Source: JAVBOW01 sp031551595 | Lineage (GTDB): Bacteria > Bacteroidota > Bacteroidia > Bacteroidales > Rikenellaceae | Reading direction: 5' to 3' | Assembly (NCBI GenBank): GCA_031551595.1 | Contig: JAVBNK010000171.1 | Location: 1 to 27,873 of the forward strand | Length of the DNA stretch: 27,873 bases | In this document: piece after piece, positions 23,216-27,873 of the stretch | Layout: every line of letters begins with the position of its first letter | Numbering within the stretch: position 1 is the first letter of the stretch | Notes under the pieces: generated by a model | Told to the model about the DNA's origin: nothing | What the model saw: only the letters and a program-made list of their open reading frames with translations | Databases searched by the model: none | Program-made: the position numbers and the translations under genes

Positions 23216-26200
23216 TTAGAAACTTACATTCACTCCCACAGAATAGGTCTTCTGGATGGGATAGTTGAATCCGCTCTCACCCAACTCGACGTCCCACACC
23301 TTGAAATCGGTGATGATGAACGGATTGTTGGCGCGTACATAGAATTTCACGGTCTGCAACTTCATCCGTTCGATCATCTTGCGGGGCAACTTATAGGAGA
23401 GTTCCAGCGACGTGCAGCGCAGGAAGGTACACTCGCGCATGAAGTAGGTACTTTTACGGGTCTCTGCGTTGGCCTTGTTATACCAGTCTTCCTGGACGTT
23501 GTGCATGATGAGGTTGTTCACCGAGAGGCGCGGCCAGAGGGGTTTTTCCTTGACGTTGTCCACCGTCCAGTGGTCATTGTAGATGGCCGTCAGCATGGCG
23601 TGGTCGTTCGTGAAAGGAGAGATTGCCGCCGGATTGAGGAAGAAAGTCCGTTTCCCGGAGCCCTGGAAGGCGAAGCTCATCTCCAGCCCCTTATAGTAGA
23701 AAGAACCGCTGAAACCGTAAGTGACGCGCGGAGTGGTCGGGAAACCGATGTACGTGGCGTCGTTCACGTCGATCACACCGTCGTCGTTGATGTCCCTGTA
23801 ACGGATATCGCCGGGCATGACATCGCCCTGGAACGGGGCATTTGCAATCTCCGCCTGGTCGCGGAAAAGCCCCTCGGCGATATAGCCGACCGTCTGCGAG
23901 ATGTCGTGGCCGACCTTACGCTGCCAGACGGGTTTATCGGTAGCCTCCACAATTTCGAGGTAGGTGGCTTTGTTGTACGTGAACGTACCGTTGAGGATGA
24001 CCCACACATCGGGTTTGAAAGCATGCTGGATCTTGCCGTTGAAGTCGATCCCGCGCGAACGCACCTTACCGATGTTGTCCAGCGGATCTTTCTCGATACC
24101 CAGCGAGGTGGGGATGGTCGTCCGGTAAGAAATGATGTTGTGGCGGATCTCCTGGTAGGCGTCGACGTTGAACTCGACCAGGCCGTTGAACATTTTGGCG
24201 TCGATACCGAAGTTCACCTGCTCGGCAACCTCCCAGGTAATGTTCGGGTTGGCATACGAATTGATCACGTAACGCATAAAGGTCTGGGTATTGGGCTCGG
24301 GATGCGAATAACCCCCGATAGCACTCACCTCGGGAAGGAAAACGAACCGCGGGGAGCTGATAATGCCGTCGTTACCCACCTGTCCGTAGGAAGCCCTCAG
24401 TTTCAGCAGGGGGAACAAACGGTCGAGCGGAGCCATGAACGATTCTTTCGAAATGATCCAGGCCAAACCCGCTGCCGGGAAAAATCCCATACGGTGGCTT
24501 TTATCGAAACGCTCCGAACCGTTGTAACCGAAGCTGGCTTCGGCGAAATATTTCTCCTTGAAGCCGTAGGTGCCGCGCATGGACACGCCCAGGTTGCGGT
24601 GCGGAAAACTGGTGATCAAGAGGGTTTGCGGGGCGCTGGTGGTTTCCTGCATATTGAACGCGGCGGTCAGGCTGCTCTGGTGCATGGTGTTGTCTACCCC
24701 GCCCCAGGCCGCCGTGTGCATCAGGCGGGCGTCGTAGGTCATCGCGGTATTGGAGCTCGAGGCCGCCCGGCCGTCGTCTTTGATAATTTGAAGGGTCCTG
24801 CGGGCGTTTTCATTGTTGATCGGGCTCAATGTGTGCTTGCCGGTCTCGAAGTCATAGTGGCCCAGCGAGTATTGGAAAGGCTTCGTCGAATAGGGGGTAC
24901 AACTGTATCCGGTACGTTGCAGGGCCACGCTGGCCCTGAGTTCCAATCCCTTCACCAGCGAACCGAGATTCTGGATATATTCCGCCCTGTTGGTGGCCGA
25001 ATAACGCATACGTTCGAGGTATCCCTGCTGGAGGGCCATATAGGGGTTGGACTTTGAGCCCAAGCCCCCGAACCGCAGGTGCGGCCAGTTGTAGGTGTCG
25101 TCGGCGGGATACATGATGGAGACATCGACCGGCGAAGCGGAGAATGCCATGCCGTAAGCCTCTTTGACATCGGCATACGGGCCGTGGTACCTGTCAATCG
25201 TGGCTGAAGAGTTGATGAGCAGTTGGATCCCCGAAGTGAGGTTGATGTTCATGTTGGTACGGAACGAGGTGCTGTTGTTCCTGATATTGGTATTGAACTG
25301 GTTCAGGCGGTCGGTCTTTAACATGCCGTTGTCCTGGTTGTAGTTCAGCGAGGCGTAATACTGCACCACTTTCGAACCCCCGCGGATGTTGAGGCCCAGG
25401 TGGTGGTTGATCGACTGGTCCTTGAACATCATCCCATACCAGTCGTTGGCCGGATAGAGCCACGACGGATATTTGGACGAGCCGGTGCGGTTGATGCGTT
25501 CGACGCTGTATTTGGGCGTGGCCGACGGATCGCGTGCCAGAAGGGCCTCGTTATACATCTTCATCCAGGTGATCGGGTCGACCACATCGATCTCCTGGGT
25601 AGGCTGGCTGGCGATGGCCTCATAACGGACCGAGGTGTAGACGCTACCCTCCGCCCCTTTCTTGGTGGCGACCAGGATCACGCCGTTCGCACCGCGGGCG
25701 CCGTACATCGAAGTGGCCGTGGCATCCTTCAGCACGCTGAAACTTTCGATATCTTCGGGCGCTATGCGCGACAGTTCGATACGTGACGATTCCACACCGT
25801 CGATCAGGATCAGCGGAGAGGTGTTGGCCTTGCCCTGGAAGGAGGAGATACCACGGATGTAGAATTGGGTGTTGAGCTCGTCGTCGAGCAGGGCGCCGGG
25901 CCGGCCGCCGGTCTGCCATCCGACGATACCGGCGATCTTCCCGGCGAAGCTGGCCGTCAGGTCGCTGTTCGACGAAACCAGGTCTTTGGCATTGACCGTA
26001 GTGATGGCCGATACGACGCTTTCTTTTTTCTGCGCGCCCCAGGCCGTCACGGTCACTTCCTCGATCCTCTCTTCGGAGAGTTGCATGGTCGCGTGGATGG
26101 TGGTCTTGCTGTCGACCAGGATGATCATATCTTTGTAGCCGATGAACGAGAACTTCAACACGTCGTCGGGCTTTGCGTCGATTTCATAGCGGCCGCTGCC

Positions 26201-26698
26201 ATCCGTCGCCGTGCCCCGGCTGGTCTGGTTGACGATTACGGTAACGCCGGCCAAGGCATTGCCTTTCTCGTCCGTCACGCGGCCTTTGACTTTGATCGTC
26301 TTGACGGCGGGCTGCTGGGTTTGCGGCTGCTGTTGCGCCTTGTTGATCACCACGACCTTGCCCTCAATGGAATAATCGTATCCGTTCTTTACGAGCACCT
26401 CGTCCAGGATCGATTCCAGCGAAGCTTCATCCAGTTTGGTGGATACCCGGGCAGTTTTGGACAACAGATTTTGCTGGTATACGAAAGTATACCCGGTCTG
26501 GATCTTGAGGTCGTCCAGGACCGAAACGATCGTTTGGTCCTTGTAGTTGACATTCAGTTTGGCCTGCTGTGAAAAGGATGCGTTGGCGTACACTTGCGCC
26601 ACACAGCACAGTAGTAGAAAGGACTTGATCTTCATCACTAAGAGGAATTTCTGCCATTTCCCGGAACCGGGATGGCACGTCTCATAGAATTTTTTCAT
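23216..26698 (-). CDS. SusC/RagA-family TonB-dependent transporter with STN domain
   Basis: Outer-membrane TonB-dependent importer of glycans or peptides, pairing with SusD. I use the ATG at 26698 (1160 aa). It yields MKKFYETC, then the typical internal FLLVMKIKSFLLLCCVAQ signal region; the frame stays open 29 codons further upstream without a convincing leader. Order: signal region (1-40), STN domain (about 47-120), Q-rich linker (122-132), carboxypeptidase-regulatory-like domain (about 138-207, with GTATDGSGRYEI), TonB-box-like EEVTVTAWG (213-221), plug, 22-strand barrel. STN domains usually signal to a FecR-type anti-sigma factor and ECF sigma factor, but neither is present up to the window end. 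First gene of the susC-susD-DUF operon. Confidence 0.95.
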   Translation of the reverse strand: MKKFYETCHPGSGKWQKFLLVMKIKSFLLLCCVAQVYANASFSQQAKLNVNYKDQTIVSVLDDLKIQTGYTFVYQQNLLSKTARVSTKLDEASLESILDEVLVKNGYDYSIEGKVVVINKAQQQPQTQQPAVKTIKVKGRVTDEKGNALAGVTVIVNQTSRGTATDGSGRYEIDAKPDDVLKFSFIGYKDMIILVDSKTTIHATMQLSEERIEEVTVTAWGAQKKESVVSAITTVNAKDLVSSNSDLTASFAGKIAGIVGWQTGGRPGALLDDELNTQFYIRGISSFQGKANTSPLILIDGVESSRIELSRIAPEDIESFSVLKDATATSMYGARGANGVILVATKKGAEGSVYTSVRYEAIASQPTQEIDVVDPITWMKMYNEALLARDPSATPKYSVERINRTGSSKYPSWLYPANDWYGMMFKDQSINHHLGLNIRGGSKVVQYYASLNYNQDNGMLKTDRLNQFNTNIRNNSTSFRTNMNINLTSGIQLLINSSATIDRYHGPYADVKEAYGMAFSASPVDVSIMYPADDTYNWPHLRFGGLGSKSNPYMALQQGYLERMRYSATNRAEYIQNLGSLVKGLELRASVALQRTGYSCTPYSTKPFQYSLGHYDFETGKHTLSPINNENARRTLQIIKDDGRAASSSNTAMTYDARLMHTAAWGGVDNTMHQSSLTAAFNMQETTSAPQTLLITSFPHRNLGVSMRGTYGFKEKYFAEASFGYNGSERFDKSHRMGFFPAAGLAWIISKESFMAPLDRLFPLLKLRASYGQVGNDGIISSPRFVFLPEVSAIGGYSHPEPNTQTFMRYVINSYANPNITWEVAEQVNFGIDAKMFNGLVEFNVDAYQEIRHNIISYRTTIPTSLGIEKDPLDNIGKVRSRGIDFNGKIQHAFKPDVWVILNGTFTYNKATYLEIVEATDKPVWQRKVGHDISQTVGYIAEGLFRDQAEIANAPFQGDVMPGDIRYRDINDDGVIDVNDATYIGFPTTPRVTYGFSGSFYYKGLEMSFAFQGSGKRTFFLNPAAISPFTNDHAMLTAIYNDHWTVDNVKEKPLWPRLSVNNLIMHNVQEDWYNKANAETRKSTYFMRECTFLRCTSLELSYKLPRKMIERMKLQTVKFYVRANNPFIITDFKVWDVELGESGFNYPIQKTYSVGVNVSF

Positions 26699-26724
26699 AC
26701 TTTTGGTTTGAGGTTGTAAGATTC

Positions 26725-26743
26725 TGTCTGCTGCGAACAGACA
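26725..26743 (-). promoter_or_regulatory. Small inverted repeat in the susC leader
   Basis: TGTCTG (26725-26730) pairs with CAGACA (26738-26743) around a 7-nt loop, 27 bp upstream of the chosen susC start. It could be a leader hairpin that influences translation. A separate 13-mer ACACActaTGTGT at 26885-26897 is another small palindrome in the same 250-bp gap. No TAnnTTTG box was found upstream of susC on the minus strand. Confidence 0.3.
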
Positions 26744-26947
26744 TGAGTTGAACTTCAGGTGGGAGAATTTGACCGATTCCTCCATCTTTTTTTACAGTCG
26801 CATCGTTTTTATTTTTCCATCCTTTTCCTGTTTAAGTTTGACATTGGCGGCTTTCCGTGAATGGGAAGCGCCGTGTTTTTCCGTACACACTATGTGTGGA
26901 TATGGATTATGGTTTCTCTGTCTTAGTTATCATTGATAAAGAAACAG

Positions 26948-27535
26948 TCACTTGGCAGAGTTCATCTCATTTTTAATTTTTTCTATCTTTTTCTGGAAAC
27001 TCTCCATCAGTTCCTCCCGGTTATATGGCTTCTTTGTCACGGATAGAGCAACGGACACGGAACATAGCTCGGCATCCGTGTAAAATCTGAATATTTTTTC
27101 ATTGAACGCCTCTTTTAATGCCCGGTTATAAAGTTCCTTAACGTATTTTTCGGGGAAAGTATCCAGAAACTCTTTTGGGATTATAATCTGCGACGTGATG
27201 GCTTTCCCCGTTTTGTCGAAAAAAATCTTAGTGATCATATACTTGCCGCTATGATCCCCCTCTAATTTTTTCAGCATCTTGCGCATTTCGGGTGTAAGGA
27301 GGCGGTCGGCCGCTTGCTGCATGTATGTGTCCTCTTCTTGAACGGGTGTGGTGAAATAAGTTCCGGCCCGTTGTACGCGGGTGTTGAAGGTAGGTGAAGA
27401 AGAATCCAACTGCTTCTCGAATTTTTTATCCGTATAGCAGAACAAGACTTCGTGTGCGTTTGTGACGGTAAATTCCTGGGCATACCCGGCCCCGGCCAGA
27501 CAGCAAAATACAAGCGCAAAAATCAGCTTTTTCAT
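26948..27535 (-). CDS. Exported protein of unknown function, tandem paralogue 2
   Basis: A 195-residue protein with a clear signal peptide (MKKLIFALVFCCLAGAGYAQ). I do not recognise the family. Visible features are a central motif FFDKTGKAITSQIIIPKEFL, a following helix FPEKYVKELYNRALKEAF, and a Lys/Glu-rich C-terminal helix from about residue 172. The mix of a beta-hairpin with an amphipathic helix recalls a TonB C-terminal-like or cystatin-like small fold, but this is only a resemblance. The neighbour upstream (12 bp away) is a clear paralogue; the two form a tandem duplication. Base composition is lower in G+C than the housekeeping genes. It ends about 250 bp from susC, which has the same strand, so read-through into susC is possible. 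Confidence 0.75.
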   Translation of the reverse strand: MKKLIFALVFCCLAGAGYAQEFTVTNAHEVLFCYTDKKFEKQLDSSSPTFNTRVQRAGTYFTTPVQEEDTYMQQAADRLLTPEMRKMLKKLEGDHSGKYMITKIFFDKTGKAITSQIIIPKEFLDTFPEKYVKELYNRALKEAFNEKIFRFYTDAELCSVSVALSVTKKPYNREELMESFQKKIEKIKNEMNSAK

Positions 27536-27547
27536 TAATAATGCGGA

Positions 27548-27873
27548 TTACGGTTTCCCCTTTGTGGCCGGCCCGGGGAGAGAAAGGTATATATAGCAGA
27601 ATTCCGCACGATTGTCAAACCGGAATATCGTTAAGTCGATCACCTCCTTTTGCGCCCTTTGATAAAGTTCCTTCATCTGTTTTTCGGTGAACGTATCTAA
27701 AAATTCTTTTGGGATGACAAACTGCGATGTGACGATTTTCCCTGTTTTGTCGAAAAAAACAAGCATGGTCATAAACTTATCTTGATGGCCATACTCCTCC
27801 TTTAATTGTTTCAGTATCCTGAGCATTTGGGGGGTAAGGAGTCGCTCGGTCAGTTGCTGCATATATGTTTCGC
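27548..27873 (-). CDS. Exported protein of unknown function, tandem paralogue 1, 5' end cut by window
   Basis: A partial gene. The frame stays open to the window edge and reads ETYMQQ just before the first internal Met at 27862, matching DTYMQQ in the downstream paralogue, so the true start lies beyond the window. Visible residues (about 107) share RLLTPxM, FFDKTGKIVTSQFVIPKEFL, TEKQMKELYQRAQKE and IFRF with the paralogue at 26948-27535. It lacks the paralogue's C-terminal helix: it ends LPGPATKGKP, while the other continues for about 25 residues. Function unknown. Confidence 0.72.
   Translation of the reverse strand, partial: ETYMQQLTERLLTPQMLRILKQLKEEYGHQDKFMTMLVFFDKTGKIVTSQFVIPKEFLDTFTEKQMKELYQRAQKEVIDLTIFRFDNRAEFCYIYLSLPGPATKGKP

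Noticed and set aside
26885..26897. Operator palindrome ACACActaTGTGT upstream of susC, or a DnaA box at the adjoining TGTGGATAT
   Set aside because: Single short palindrome and a single imperfect 9-mer; neither is repeated nor placed at a recognisable promoter.

Overview
The window looks like a chromosomal segment of a GC-rich member of the Bacteroidota, most likely a gut Alistipes or close relative (Rikenellaceae). The evidence is a SusC/SusD pair followed by DUF4959/DUF5000-like and DUF4998-like lipoproteins, the Bacteroidota forms of YbeY, PheS and the nucleoside kinase fusion, and promoter candidates with the Bacteroidota -7 box TAnnTTTG instead of E. coli-type boxes. The genus is an inference from style and was not tested by a search.

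Layout. (1) 1-3324, plus strand: the 3' part of sppA (signal peptide peptidase) and glnS, closely spaced and closed by an intrinsic terminator. (2) 3373-3589: a 220-bp convergent gap holding two identical 16-bp parS palindromes, which are ParB centromere sites. (3) 3594-8870, minus strand: a compact operon transcribed as TPR lipoprotein, EnvC-like murein hydrolase activator, ybeY, mnmG. (4) 9082-10104, minus strand: pheS. It diverges from an A+T-rich orphan gene (10200-10583) and a patatin/beta-barrel protein of the type Vd secretion kind (10670-12970). A secreted nitroreductase-like protein follows at 13128-13772. (5) 14036-15709, minus strand: a nucleoside kinase fused to ThrRS-like N-terminal domains. 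It diverges from a lipoprotein 5'-nucleotidase/UshA-like phosphohydrolase (15800-17245). (6) 17246-18336: about 1.1 kb without genes, filled in part by tandem hairpin-rich repeats related to a piece at 13928-13993. (7) 18337-26698, minus strand: a polysaccharide-utilization-type operon of susC (with STN domain), susD, a DUF4959/DUF5000-like lipoprotein and a DUF4998/F5/8-type C lipoprotein, closed by a strong terminator. (8) 26948-27873, minus strand: two tandem paralogous small proteins of unknown function; the upstream one runs off the window.

How it fits together. The first 17 kb is mainly housekeeping: translation (glnS, pheS), tRNA and rRNA maturation (mnmG, ybeY), envelope quality control and division (sppA, envC-like), and nucleotide salvage (kinase, nucleotidase). 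The last 10 kb is accessory. It encodes an outer-membrane glycan capture and import machine without any visible glycosidase, sigma factor or anti-sigma factor in the window. The most interesting non-genic signals are the paired parS sites, the tandem structured repeats whose stems are kept despite base changes, and a 22-bp perfect hairpin without a U-tract.
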